A stretch of 64,000 bases of DNA from an uncultured Sutterella sp. (GCA_945834535.1 CAMAHM010000001.1:19260-83259), one strand, 5' to 3'; counted from the stretch's first letter, positions 36,043 to 45,178 are shown. Notes: a model not told the origin generated them from the sequence alone. Made by a program: numbers and translations.

Positions 36043-38082
36043 ATGTTGCAACCCAACCACCTGCTGCAAAGCTTCACCATTGGAACAAAGCAGCTCAAAA
36101 ATCGCCTCGTCGCGGCTCCGATCGTCACGGGCTTTGAATGGGAGGAGCGCTCCAAGAATCTGCTTGAATTTTGGAGGCAGATCGCCCACGACGGCGTCGG
36201 TATGCTGATCGTGCCCGCCGGTCTCGTTACCCGTAACGGACGACCGATCAAAAAAGCGGTGCCTTTTCGCGCCGAGCAGGCTCAGTGGCATCAGCACCTC
36301 ACGGAGGACGTCAAGAAGGTCGGCTGCTGCCCCATCCTGCAGTTGATCCATGCCGGCGCCGATGCGGCGTCCCTATTGCCGGTACGCGCACAAAACCACC
36401 TTTTCCCGGTATCGGTGGGGCGCGAGCATCGATTCAAATCCTGGCGTCTGGCCCGTATCGTCAAAGGTTATGAGCAGACCGCCCAGATGGCCCTGCAGGC
36501 CGGCTACGAAGGTGTGGAAATTCACGCTTCCGGACGCAGCCTGATCGCTTCCTTCCTTGCTCAAACGCAAGAGGAGGGCGAACAAAAGGAACAAATTAAT
36601 CAGTTGAGCCGCTTCCGACTCGCTTTGGAAGTCGTTCGCGCCGTGCGCCGTCAGATCGGGGAAGACAAAATCATTGGTTTTCGTCTGACGCTGATGCAGT
36701 TATCCCCCCGAGGCAGCTCCTGGGAGGAGACACTGCGTTTTGTGCAGATGCTGCGCATCGCCGGAGTGGATTATCTGGCGGCTGATTTCGGCGGCTACCA
36801 ACTGCGCATTCCTACGGCATCCGATGACATTCCCGCCGGCGTATGGAATCCGTCCTACACGGCGTTGGCAAAAAATACGACGCTGCCCGTGATATTCGGG
36901 CATAACTTCGGCTCCCTAACGGATGCCGACAACATAGCCGGAGAGCTTGGCAACGCACTCTTTGAAATTCAGGACGAATACCTCGCAGATCGTCAGTTTT
37001 TGTACAAAAGTTTGGGGTTGACCAAGGGGAACATTCTTCCATGGATCGAGCAATATCAATGTGGTAAGGCTTATGATCAACAACGCTCCGAGCCGATTTT
37101 CAGTCTGACCCAACCAGAAGCCTTTGCCCGTTTCTCTCGCCATTCAAGTCAGATTGTTCACTATCGGAAAATTGCCGTGATCGGCGCCGGCATGGCCGGC
37201 GTGCATTTTGCACTGGCTGCTGCACACCGAGGTCACAGCGTCACTCTGTTTGAAGAGCAAGACGGCATCGGCGGCATTCTGCAGTATCTGCCGCGCATCA
37301 AGCAAACTGAAAAAATCCAGAGATGGCTACAGATATTGAATGATCGACTTGAGTTGTCTACTGTTAATGTAAAATTAGCAACAAAAGTCACATCATCCAC
37401 ATCCTTCGAAGAGAACGAGTTCAACACTGTCGTCATAGCGACCGGTACGGAAGCAGTCATGCCCGACATTGTCGGTATTGACTCCTCAAACGTCGCAACT
37501 TTCGATGAGATGTTCATCAACCATCTTCCCGTAGGCAATCGCGTGGCCGTTTTGGGAGTCAATCGCGTCTCCCTGGCCGTCTGTCGCTACCTCTTAAAAC
37601 GCAGCAAAGAAGAAAATCTCACGGCAGAACAATGGCGTAATGCCTGGGGGGTGGGGGACATCCGACAACACAAGGGGGGCGTTCTTGGTTTTGTCCCTGA
37701 AATTACCCCCCCGCCGCGACGCATCTATCTTCTGGAGACAGAACGCGGACAAATTGATGCCGTCACATCGGACCCGACCCTGCGTTGGGATTGGAAATGG
37801 CTCTTGATGAACGGAGTGCAGACATTTAAAAACTGCAATATTGAATCCATTGACAATTTCTCCGTGCACGTTTCGACCGGATCCAAACACACCGACAGCT
37901 TTACGGCACGCATTGACCATGTGTTGGTCTGTGGAAAAGTGATCCCCAATGACGACCTCTTTCTTCATTTCCGAAACCGAGGATATGAAACCTATCGCGT
38001 GGGTTCCGTGAACCAGATGCAATCTCTCGGATCGTTAAAAACGGTCATAGAGGAAGCATTGGAACTGGCTTATACGCTCTAA
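36043..38082 (+). CDS. Divergent NADH:flavin oxidoreductase / 2,4-dienoyl-CoA reductase-like protein
   Basis: OYE-like TIM barrel followed by IAVIGAGMAGVHFALAAAHRGHSVTLFEEQDGIGG nucleotide-binding domain. Confidence 0.75.
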   Translation: MLQPNHLLQSFTIGTKQLKNRLVAAPIVTGFEWEERSKNLLEFWRQIAHDGVGMLIVPAGLVTRNGRPIKKAVPFRAEQAQWHQHLTEDVKKVGCCPILQLIHAGADAASLLPVRAQNHLFPVSVGREHRFKSWRLARIVKGYEQTAQMALQAGYEGVEIHASGRSLIASFLAQTQEEGEQKEQINQLSRFRLALEVVRAVRRQIGEDKIIGFRLTLMQLSPRGSSWEETLRFVQMLRIAGVDYLAADFGGYQLRIPTASDDIPAGVWNPSYTALAKNTTLPVIFGHNFGSLTDADNIAGELGNALFEIQDEYLADRQFLYKSLGLTKGNILPWIEQYQCGKAYDQQRSEPIFSLTQPEAFARFSRHSSQIVHYRKIAVIGAGMAGVHFALAAAHRGHSVTLFEEQDGIGGILQYLPRIKQTEKIQRWLQILNDRLELSTVNVKLATKVTSSTSFEENEFNTVVIATGTEAVMPDIVGIDSSNVATFDEMFINHLPVGNRVAVLGVNRVSLAVCRYLLKRSKEENLTAEQWRNAWGVGDIRQHKGGVLGFVPEITPPPRRIYLLETERGQIDAVTSDPTLRWDWKWLLMNGVQTFKNCNIESIDNFSVHVSTGSKHTDSFTARIDHVLVCGKVIPNDDLFLHFRNRGYETYRVGSVNQMQSLGSLKTVIEEALELAYTL

Positions 38083-38091
38083 AAGCTGAAC

Positions 38092-38119
38092 AAAAGGAGA
38101 GGAATGACTCTCCTTTTTT
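38092..38119 (+). terminator. Rho-independent terminator
   Basis: AAAAGGAGAG-GAATGA-CTCTCCTTTTTT. Confidence 0.8.
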
Positions 38120-38124
38120 CATGT

Positions 38125-38170
38125 TTGCCCCCCTTATTTTCTAAATAAAGCTCCTTTTGAGAGGGGGCAA
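38125..38170. repeat. Inverted repeat TTGCCCCC...GGGGGCAA
   Basis: 8-bp perfect GC-rich arms bracketing an AT-rich segment. Confidence 0.5.
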
Positions 38171-38218
38171 TCTTTGTTTGTAAGCCTCGAAGAGGCTGCG
38201 CAAAGCTTCTTTCAGTTG

Positions 38219-38461
38219 TTAAAAAAATAAATAAATTATTTAGAAATAGTAGGTAGTAAGAGGTGCAAAACTCTGTGGATAATCCGAAAAAGTCATTTAG
38301 AAACAGATTTTTTACGTGTTGAAAAGTCTGTGAGCTTTTTGCGTGTCAGCCTGTGGATGACTTGTGGATGGATGTGAGTAAAAATAGCCCCTCCCGGACC
38401 CCCAAAAAGTTGCTCCACTTTTCTCAACCTTGTTCCTGTCGTCTCCACAGAGTTATCCACA
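38219..38461. other. Candidate oriC/DnaA-binding region: AT-rich tract plus DnaA boxes
   Basis: TTAAAAAAATAAATAAATTATTTAGAAATAG tract, then TGTGGATAA (38274-38282), TGTGGATGA (38352-38360), TGTGGATGG (38363-38371), TTATCCACA (38453-38461). Confidence 0.45.
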
Positions 38462-38681
38462 GTCGTTGTTAATGCTCACAAAAGCGTCATCGATTACAAT
38501 CGCGCGAGACTTGCAGACGAAGCACTTCGATGTGGGTGCGGTCGACATGACGGTAGTTCTCGGGTGGAACCTGATGCCTTGTGTCGATACTTGAGGGTCT
38601 GCAGCACTGACCAGCCAACCCATTCAATCAATAGGAGAGAGCTCTACGACCTGTATGACGGGGCGCAGGAGCCAGTTTTGT

Positions 38682-39341
38682 ATGATCAAGCATTTGTTCC
38701 TGACCTTTGCCTGCATTTGTGCGGCGGCATCCACTCTGACCGGCTGTGCCCCTTTGGTGGTGGGCGGTGCGACGGTTGCCGGCGGCAAGGCCGTGGCGAC
38801 GATGATCGACCGTCGATCGACCGGTGCCGTTGTCAATGACGGCGTTCTGGAAAAGCGCGTGGGGTGGGAAATCAGTCAGGCTCTGGGCGATATCGACAGC
38901 CACATTACCGTGACGGCCTACAACGGACGAGTTCTTTTGACCGGTGAGGTTGCGACCGCTGAGGGCAAGAAGATTGCCACCGAGACGGCCAAGTCGAGTC
39001 TCGACGTGACGTCTGTCGTCAATGAGCTGGCCGTTCGTCCGAATCAGGGACTGTTCGACCGCATGGCCGACTCGCGTCTTGCGACGACGGTACGCGCCCG
39101 AATCGTGGCCACCGACGAGGTCTACCTGAGCCAGATGAAGGTGGTGGTCGACCGCGGCATCGTGTATCTGATGGGCATTGTGACGCCTCAGGAAAATACG
39201 ATTGCTATGACTGAGGCTGCGCGCACGAGCAAGGTGCAGCGCGTGATTTCCGTTTGTGAAGTGATGAGCGCCGAGCGCATTAAGCAGCGTCTGCGTGATC
39301 TGCAGAGCGAACGTCAGAAGCAAATGGAAGCCAATCAGTAA
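38682..39341 (+). CDS. BON-domain lipoprotein (DolP/OsmY-like)
   Basis: MIKHLFLTFACICAAASTLTGCAPL lipobox and two BON-like repeats (ITVTAYNGRVLLTGEV..., MKVVVDRGIVYLMGIVTPQE). Confidence 0.88.
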   Translation: MIKHLFLTFACICAAASTLTGCAPLVVGGATVAGGKAVATMIDRRSTGAVVNDGVLEKRVGWEISQALGDIDSHITVTAYNGRVLLTGEVATAEGKKIATETAKSSLDVTSVVNELAVRPNQGLFDRMADSRLATTVRARIVATDEVYLSQMKVVVDRGIVYLMGIVTPQENTIAMTEAARTSKVQRVISVCEVMSAERIKQRLRDLQSERQKQMEANQ

Positions 39342-39366
39342 CGGCTCCAGTTTCTTTTTTATAGAG

Positions 39367-39402
39367 ATGCCCCCGAAGACTTTCTATGGGATTTGGGGGC
39401 AT
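39367..39402. terminator. Bidirectional terminator between BON lipoprotein and lipA
   Basis: ATGCCCCC...GGGGGCAT with flanking T/A runs between convergent genes. Confidence 0.65.
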
Positions 39403-39404
39403 TT

Positions 39405-40346
39405 TCAGTCATATCGCGGCATTTGTTCGCCGGCGTGGTAGCTGGAACGCACGAAAACGCCGCAGAATGCCGACGAAAAGCCCATGGAAAGGGCTTTGTC
39501 CTGCCAGGCCTGAAACGCAGCCGGTGAGACATATTCTCTGACGGGAAGATGTGCGCTTGAGGGGGCAAGGTACTGCCCGATGGTTACGATGTCGACGTCG
39601 TTCTCGCGCAGGTCGGCAAGCACCTCTTCGACCTCTCTTTCGCTTTCACCGAGACCGAGCATGAATCCGCTTTTGGTGAGCACCTGGGGATTGCGCTTTT
39701 TGTATGCTTTTAAAAGCTTCAGAGAGTGCCTGTAATCTCCTCCGGGACGGCAAACCTTATACAGGCTCGGAACGGTTTCAATATTGTGGTTAAAGACGTC
39801 CGGAGGCGTGTTCGTCAGTGCGTCCAGGGCGGGCTCCATACGCCCTCTGAAGTCGGGCACCAGAATTTCCACCTGAATGCCCTCAAGTGCGTTGCGCAGT
39901 GCACGGATGACCTGCGCGAAGTGCTCTGCACCGCCGTCCGGCAGATCGTCTCTATCGACGCTGGTGACGACGATATGCCGTATCTGCAGTTCGCGACATG
40001 CGGCGGCGAGCCGTGCGGGCTCCGTCGGATCCAAAGGGGCCGGACGGCCGTGGGCAACGTCGCAGAAAGGGCATCGCCTCGTGCAGACACTGCCCATGAT
40101 CAGAAAGGTTGCCGTGCCGTGCTCAAAACATTCGCCGATATTGGGGCAGTAGGCTTCATTGCAGACACTCGACAGTCTCCAGGTTTTCAAAACCTGTTGG
40201 ACATGTTCGCTCTGCGGCGTTTTTTGAAGCGCTCGGACGCGCAGCCAAACGGGCTTTTTGAGCGCCTGAGAAGTGGCTGCGGCAAGGTGCAGCGGCCGTA
40301 CCTTATCGGCACCTCGCTCACCGGCAACCGTAGCGTGCTCGGTCAT
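39405..40346 (-). CDS. lipA: Lipoyl synthase
   Basis: CNEAYCPNIGECF and GSVCTRRCPFCDVAHG Fe-S motifs. Confidence 0.97.
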   Translation of the reverse strand: MTEHATVAGERGADKVRPLHLAAATSQALKKPVWLRVRALQKTPQSEHVQQVLKTWRLSSVCNEAYCPNIGECFEHGTATFLIMGSVCTRRCPFCDVAHGRPAPLDPTEPARLAAACRELQIRHIVVTSVDRDDLPDGGAEHFAQVIRALRNALEGIQVEILVPDFRGRMEPALDALTNTPPDVFNHNIETVPSLYKVCRPGGDYRHSLKLLKAYKKRNPQVLTKSGFMLGLGESEREVEEVLADLRENDVDIVTIGQYLAPSSAHLPVREYVSPAAFQAWQDKALSMGFSSAFCGVFVRSSYHAGEQMPRYD

Positions 40347-41290
40347 AAAGTCAGACTCGACAGCAACGGCGCGACAAGACTCACGAGCGCCCCGACCGTC
40401 ACAAGAAAGGAAAACACAACTTCAAGCTTGATGGTTCCGAACATTACGGCATTGAGTTCAAGCCCCTGTTTTTTCCCGAGCGTACGCATCAATCTGAGGG
40501 CCGAAGGAAAGACCGCCCAGCAAAGCAGCGTCCCCCACAGAGAAGGATTGAAGGCTACCAAAAGAAGAATGCAGGCAAAACCGCCGAGAAGCATTGCGGC
40601 ATACACCTTCTGCATTTTGCGTGCTCCCAACACGACGGCCAGCGTTCTGCGTCCGACTTCCGCATCGTGCACGATGTCGCGATAGTTGTTGACGGCAAGA
40701 ACCGCAGCAGCGATCAACCCCAGGCCGCTTCCTGCCAAAAAGGCTGTCAGTGTCATAGTGTGTGCCTGCAGCCAGTACGTACCACCGACCGCAACAGGAC
40801 CGAAAAATACATACACCATCAATTCACTGAAGGGCGTATAGGCGATGGGCTTTTTGCCGCCCATGTACGAATAGGCGGCAGCAACGGAAGCCAGACTGAT
40901 GGCCGCCATGACCCATCCGCCGACATAAATGAGGTAGGCGGTGTCCAGAACTACCACGGCAATCAAAACCTTGATCATGCTCTCCACAGCATTGACCGTC
41001 AGCCAACCGTTGGCGGTGGCTCGAGGAAGTCCCTTGCGTGTGGCCCTCTCGGCTTTGCGTTTTGTGTAGCCGGCATCGTTTTCCATGTTGCTGATGATCT
41101 GCATCAGAAGGGAAAGCGCCAGAGTGGCCAGTGCTACACAAAAATCAAAAGTGCCCGTGTCGGCGGCAGCAACAGACAGCCCCACGGCCACGGGAGCGGC
41201 GGCGATGCACAGTGTTTTGGGGCGTGCACAGGCCATCCACGCCGAAAAACTTCCGGGAGTGACGCCGGAATTGGGAGAAACAGAGGTCAT
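40343..41290 (-). CDS. menA: UbiA/MenA-family polyprenyltransferase (1,4-dihydroxy-2-naphthoate polyprenyltransferase-like)
   Basis: RPKTLCIAAAPVAVGLS, NMENDAGYTKRKAERATRKGLPRA, NNYRDIVHDAEVGRRTLAVVLG (MenA-type Asp motifs). Start at 41290 gives ATGA overlap with lipB. Confidence 0.82.
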   Translation of the reverse strand: MTSVSPNSGVTPGSFSAWMACARPKTLCIAAAPVAVGLSVAAADTGTFDFCVALATLALSLLMQIISNMENDAGYTKRKAERATRKGLPRATANGWLTVNAVESMIKVLIAVVVLDTAYLIYVGGWVMAAISLASVAAAYSYMGGKKPIAYTPFSELMVYVFFGPVAVGGTYWLQAHTMTLTAFLAGSGLGLIAAAVLAVNNYRDIVHDAEVGRRTLAVVLGARKMQKVYAAMLLGGFACILLLVAFNPSLWGTLLCWAVFPSALRLMRTLGKKQGLELNAVMFGTIKLEVVFSFLVTVGALVSLVAPLLSSLTL

Positions 41291-41922
41291 GACTGAAGTT
41301 GATCTGTTAGGTGCCGACAAAGCAGCGGAGCTACCTTCTCAGGCGTCGTACGGCATCCCTGCTGCGCCATGTCGGTCATGCGAAGACGGGAGTATCCGCA
41401 CGGAGAAATGCGTTCAAAAAGGCTCAGATCCATGGCAACGTTCAACGACAGACCGTGATACGTGCAGCCATGGGAAATTTTGACGCCGACCGAAGCGATT
41501 TTAGCTTTGCCGACGAAAAGGCCGTCGCCGCCCTGACTGGCAACATAAACCCCCGGAGCCTGAGGCACAGTGTCGGCCCGGATGCCGAAATCTGCCAGCG
41601 TCAGAATGACAGCCTGTTCAAGGCGGTGCACATAGTCTCGGGGGAGAATATGCGCTCTGTGTAGATCGATGAGCGGATAGGCAACAAGTTGCCCCGGCGC
41701 ATGTAGTGTGATGGAACCGCCTCGGTCCACGCGAACAACCGGAATGCCGTTCAGGTCGGAAACTGAGTTTGAGCCGTCTGCTGAGCGACCGACGGTATAG
41801 ACCGCCGGATGCTGCACGAGCCAGATCTCGTCCTCACTGTTTGAAGTTCTTTGCGCGGTAAACGCTTTCATGGCGGCAAAGACGTCGCCGTACAGTGCCG
41901 AACCAAGATCGCGGATGATCAC
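41287..41922 (-). CDS. lipB: Octanoyltransferase
   Basis: DEIWLVQHPAVYTVGRSADGS, GGSITLHAPGQLVAYPLIDL, KIASVGVKISHGCTYHGLSLNV. Confidence 0.95.
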   Translation of the reverse strand: MIIRDLGSALYGDVFAAMKAFTAQRTSNSEDEIWLVQHPAVYTVGRSADGSNSVSDLNGIPVVRVDRGGSITLHAPGQLVAYPLIDLHRAHILPRDYVHRLEQAVILTLADFGIRADTVPQAPGVYVASQGGDGLFVGKAKIASVGVKISHGCTYHGLSLNVAMDLSLFERISPCGYSRLRMTDMAQQGCRTTPEKVAPLLCRHLTDQLQS

Positions 41923-41931
41923 GGACGCCCC

Positions 41932-42225
41932 TTAAAGAACGACTTTGACCATAGGGTGGGAGGTCAGCATGCGGTAGACGCTGTCCAACTGATCTTTGCT
42001 GGTGGCGTGCACCGTCACGGTTAGAGCAGTGTACTTTCCTGTTTTAGAAGGGTGGCCGGTGATGGTCGAGGGATCAAAATCGGGCACGATTTCGCGCACG
42101 GCACCGCCGATGACGCGGGAAAAATCCGCCGTCGTGACTCCCATGACCTTGATGGGAAAATCGCAGGGAAACTCCAAAAGAGATTCCTGCACGCGGGCAT
42201 CATCGAGGATTGTGTTTTGCGACAT
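41932..42225 (-). CDS. DUF493 (YbeD) family protein
   Basis: LLEFPCDFPIKVMGVTTADF...VTVHATSKDQLDSVYRMLTSHPMVKVVL. Confidence 0.88.
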   Translation of the reverse strand: MSQNTILDDARVQESLLEFPCDFPIKVMGVTTADFSRVIGGAVREIVPDFDPSTITGHPSKTGKYTALTVTVHATSKDQLDSVYRMLTSHPMVKVVL

Positions 42226-42237
42226 TTTTGAGTGATC

Positions 42238-43449
42238 TCAGTTAATGGGTTTTTGTGTGGTTTCAACGGGCTTCATGCGCAAACGCACGGAGTCTACAAA
42301 GCGGGAAAGAAAGCTTCCCTGACCGACATCGTGCACGGCATGCAACGGAAAGTCTGCAACATGCTTGTTTTCAAAGTATATTTCAAGCGTTCCGATCGGA
42401 TCTCCCGCCTTGACGGGGGCAACGGCCGGCGCAAGATAACGCAGCTGCGCTGAAAAGCCGCCCGTGCCGCGCGCTTCAATATCCTGACGGCGAACGGTAA
42501 CCCACACTTCCTTGGGGCTGGCAAGTTCAAGCGTTTCCCGGTTGCCGCTAAGAATGTCGATTTTTTTGATCGGGACATTGGCGGGAAAAAGCCGTACTGT
42601 TTCATAGTTTGTCCGCCCGTTGATCAGAAGCGTCTGCATGTCGTTGATGGCCGTCTCTGAAGATAGGCCCCCCAACAAAACGGCAAAAATATGTCTGGGT
42701 TGGACGGATTCGCCGGCCTTTCTGTGCCAACTGCTGATCAGATCCCGATTGGAGGACGAAGCCATAATGCCGTCGGTGACGTGGCCCTTCCAGAGAAGCA
42801 GGTTGCGGTTGCGCTGTCGGTGCTGGGCATAACTGAAGGTTTTATCGTTGAGCCAGGCAAACTGGGCGGGATGGCGTTGATAGAGAGCTGCTGCTAAAAG
42901 CGCTAGATCTCGAGCACTTGTCTTTTGATTTTGTTGAACAATCGGTCCGACAAATGAAGAGTCTGTCATCCCCAGCAGGGAGGCAAAACGATTCATATGC
43001 CCAGCAAAGGCTTCCGCTGAACCCGCGGTATGACGGGCCAGCGCAAGAGCGGCATCATTGGCGTTGACCACGGCAACGGCACGCAAAAGCACCTGAACAT
43101 CCACTTTCTCGTGGGGAGCCAGATAGATGCGGCGAAGCGACTGCGCCTGTGCAACATCGTCGGCGTGGACGGTGGTTGTCTCGATCTCTTTGCCCTGGGC
43201 TTTGAGTTCTTCGAGCCGCTCCAGCGCCGTGTAAAGCGTCATCAGGTGCACAAGCTCGCCCGGATTGACGACGCGGCGTGCTTGTTTTTGCTCCATGATG
43301 CTGCCGCTCAGAGCGTCCATCAGCACCCAGCTTTTTGCTTGCGAGGACAGATGAACTGTGGCGGCATGCGCCGTCGTCAGAATCGAGGCGGTCAGCACAA
43401 GCAGCGCACACAACAGGGATGCCGCAAAAGTTTGAATCTTCCTAAACAT
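42238..43449 (-). CDS. D-Ala-D-Ala carboxypeptidase (PBP5/DacA) family protein, apparently lacking the catalytic motifs
   Basis: Signal peptide, VLMDALSGSIMEQKQARRVVNPGELVHLMTLY, NANDAALALARHTAGSAEAF, HRQRNRNLLLWKGHVTDGIMASSS, NYETVRLFP; PBP5-like architecture and synteny. Confidence 0.8.
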   Translation of the reverse strand: MFRKIQTFAASLLCALLVLTASILTTAHAATVHLSSQAKSWVLMDALSGSIMEQKQARRVVNPGELVHLMTLYTALERLEELKAQGKEIETTTVHADDVAQAQSLRRIYLAPHEKVDVQVLLRAVAVVNANDAALALARHTAGSAEAFAGHMNRFASLLGMTDSSFVGPIVQQNQKTSARDLALLAAALYQRHPAQFAWLNDKTFSYAQHRQRNRNLLLWKGHVTDGIMASSSNRDLISSWHRKAGESVQPRHIFAVLLGGLSSETAINDMQTLLINGRTNYETVRLFPANVPIKKIDILSGNRETLELASPKEVWVTVRRQDIEARGTGGFSAQLRYLAPAVAPVKAGDPIGTLEIYFENKHVADFPLHAVHDVGQGSFLSRFVDSVRLRMKPVETTQKPIN

Positions 43450-43469
43450 GGTGCGATTGTAGTGGTGCC

Positions 43470-44099
43470 TCAGATGAGTGCGGCAAACCGCGACAGCTCA
43501 CGCCCCAACAGGGGAAGTTTTCCGGCAAAGACATGGTCGGCTCCGGGGACAACCGTCAGCGACAATCCGGCATTGGCACACCAGGTGAGCGCCATTTGCA
43601 GGGGGATAATCTCGTCACACTCACCGTGCACGACAAACGTGGGCGTGGCGGGAATCGGGACATTGAATCGGGCAATGCCGGGGCCGGCCAGGATCATGCC
43701 TGCGGGTTTACGGACCTGCGCGGCCAAACTGGCGACGTAGGCACCGAAGGAAAAACCTCCGAAAATCACTCGCCCGGTGGCGGGCAACATTTCCACAACG
43801 CCCCGCATCTCGAATGCTCGGTCAATGATGGTCAGAAAGTCCTCGGTTTCACCGACTCCGGCTTCGTACTGACCTTCACTGGCGCCCGCACCGCGAAAGT
43901 TTCCGCGAATGACCATCCATCCGACCGAAGTCAGGGCGCGGCTCATCGTTGTGATGACCTTGTGGTCCTTGCTGCCGCCGACGACAGTCAGGGGATGGGC
44001 AAGAAACGCAATGCCCTTGCTGCAGTGCTCGGGCATGTCGATATCGACCTCAAGAAGGCCCGCAGAACCTTGAATTTGTGTACTATGGGTGATCGCCAT
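43470..44099 (-). CDS. Alpha/beta hydrolase family protein
   Basis: FLAHPLTVVGGSKDHKV, RGNFRGAGASEG, FGGFSFGAYVA nucleophile elbow, GADHVFAG. Confidence 0.8.
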   Translation of the reverse strand: MAITHSTQIQGSAGLLEVDIDMPEHCSKGIAFLAHPLTVVGGSKDHKVITTMSRALTSVGWMVIRGNFRGAGASEGQYEAGVGETEDFLTIIDRAFEMRGVVEMLPATGRVIFGGFSFGAYVASLAAQVRKPAGMILAGPGIARFNVPIPATPTFVVHGECDEIIPLQMALTWCANAGLSLTVVPGADHVFAGKLPLLGRELSRFAALI

Positions 44100-44407
44100 T
44101 TTGAATGTGTGACTTTCCGAAAAATCCCCTTTATTTTAAACGGGATGTCGCAATCAATGCGCCTCTCTTCCGACATCCGGGATGGAACGGAAAGAAACTA
44201 CACGAGGATTTGGCGCCGATGTTCTCCGCCCCTTCTTCGACGGGGCTTTGCGCCGCTTTTAGGTAAGATTGCGCAACTGCTCCGACTCGGCAGAATGTTT
44301 GGGAAACGGAGAACAAGAGCGGGCACGGAGGGGGCAGGCCGGTTGAATGCCGCAACAGCGGTTTTTTGCGGGCTTTTCGGTGTTGGATTGAAACGGGATG
44401 AGTTGAA

Positions 44408-45178
44408 GTGACCGTCATCTTGGTGGACTTGGGAAATACGGCTTTGAAATGGGCAACGTCGGACGACCCGGAGCAACCGCATACGTTCGTTCACTGCGGC
44501 AGCAACACGTTACCCGAAGGCCTGATCGAGGAGTGGTTCAGCCTGCGTCCGAGCCGCATGGTCGGATGCATGGTCTCGAGCGAGCCGCTCGCTTTGTCGA
44601 TGGCCCGTATTTTCAACCGTGCCAACATTAAATGGGATTGGCTGCACAGCGAACCCATGTTTGATGGTGAGGACTTCCGTCTTTACAACCGTTACGAGAA
44701 TACGGCGCAACTTGGGAGCGATCGGTGGTATGCAGCCATTGGAGCTGCAAGTCTCTATAAAAACCAAGCGGTTATCGTGGTACACATGGGGACCGCCACG
44801 ACAGTTGATACGGTACTTCCGTGTGCTGACGGACAGGAGTTTGTCGGAGGTATGATCCTGCCCGGACCGGCCATGATGTACAAATCACTGGTCAAGAACA
44901 CACATTGTCGCCCGGACGGTGTCGGCAAACGGTGCGATTTTCCCAACAACACGCGCGATGCCATTTCCAACGGCATCCTTGAGGCTCATCTCGGCGTTAT
45001 CGAGCGTGCCTGTCGTATGGTGCACGCCCGCGGGTTTACGCCCAATATCGTTTTTGCAGGCGGTGCGGCACCGATTTTGGCGCCTTACATCACCGAGCAG
45101 TACCCGCAGGCTGTTCGCAAGCACAACCTCGTTCTTCGAGGACTTTCGCTGTGTGCCAAATATATGTCGGTCGATTGA
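44408..45178 (+). CDS. coaX: Type III pantothenate kinase (GTG start)
   Basis: VILVDLGNTALKWA; VHMGTATTVDTVLP; GGMILPGPAMMYKSL. Confidence 0.9.
   Translation: MTVILVDLGNTALKWATSDDPEQPHTFVHCGSNTLPEGLIEEWFSLRPSRMVGCMVSSEPLALSMARIFNRANIKWDWLHSEPMFDGEDFRLYNRYENTAQLGSDRWYAAIGAASLYKNQAVIVVHMGTATTVDTVLPCADGQEFVGGMILPGPAMMYKSLVKNTHCRPDGVGKRCDFPNNTRDAISNGILEAHLGVIERACRMVHARGFTPNIVFAGGAAPILAPYITEQYPQAVRKHNLVLRGLSLCAKYMSVD

Noticed and set aside
44100-44407. Gap upstream of coaX considered as a birA remnant
   Set aside because: No biotin-ligase motif could be recognised in any frame; coaX merely often neighbours birA elsewhere.
44755-44830. coaX HMGTATTVD in place of the more usual DxGTAxTxD considered as catalytic loss
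   Set aside because: The first Asp is not strictly conserved in the betaproteobacterial proteins I recall, and other motifs are intact.
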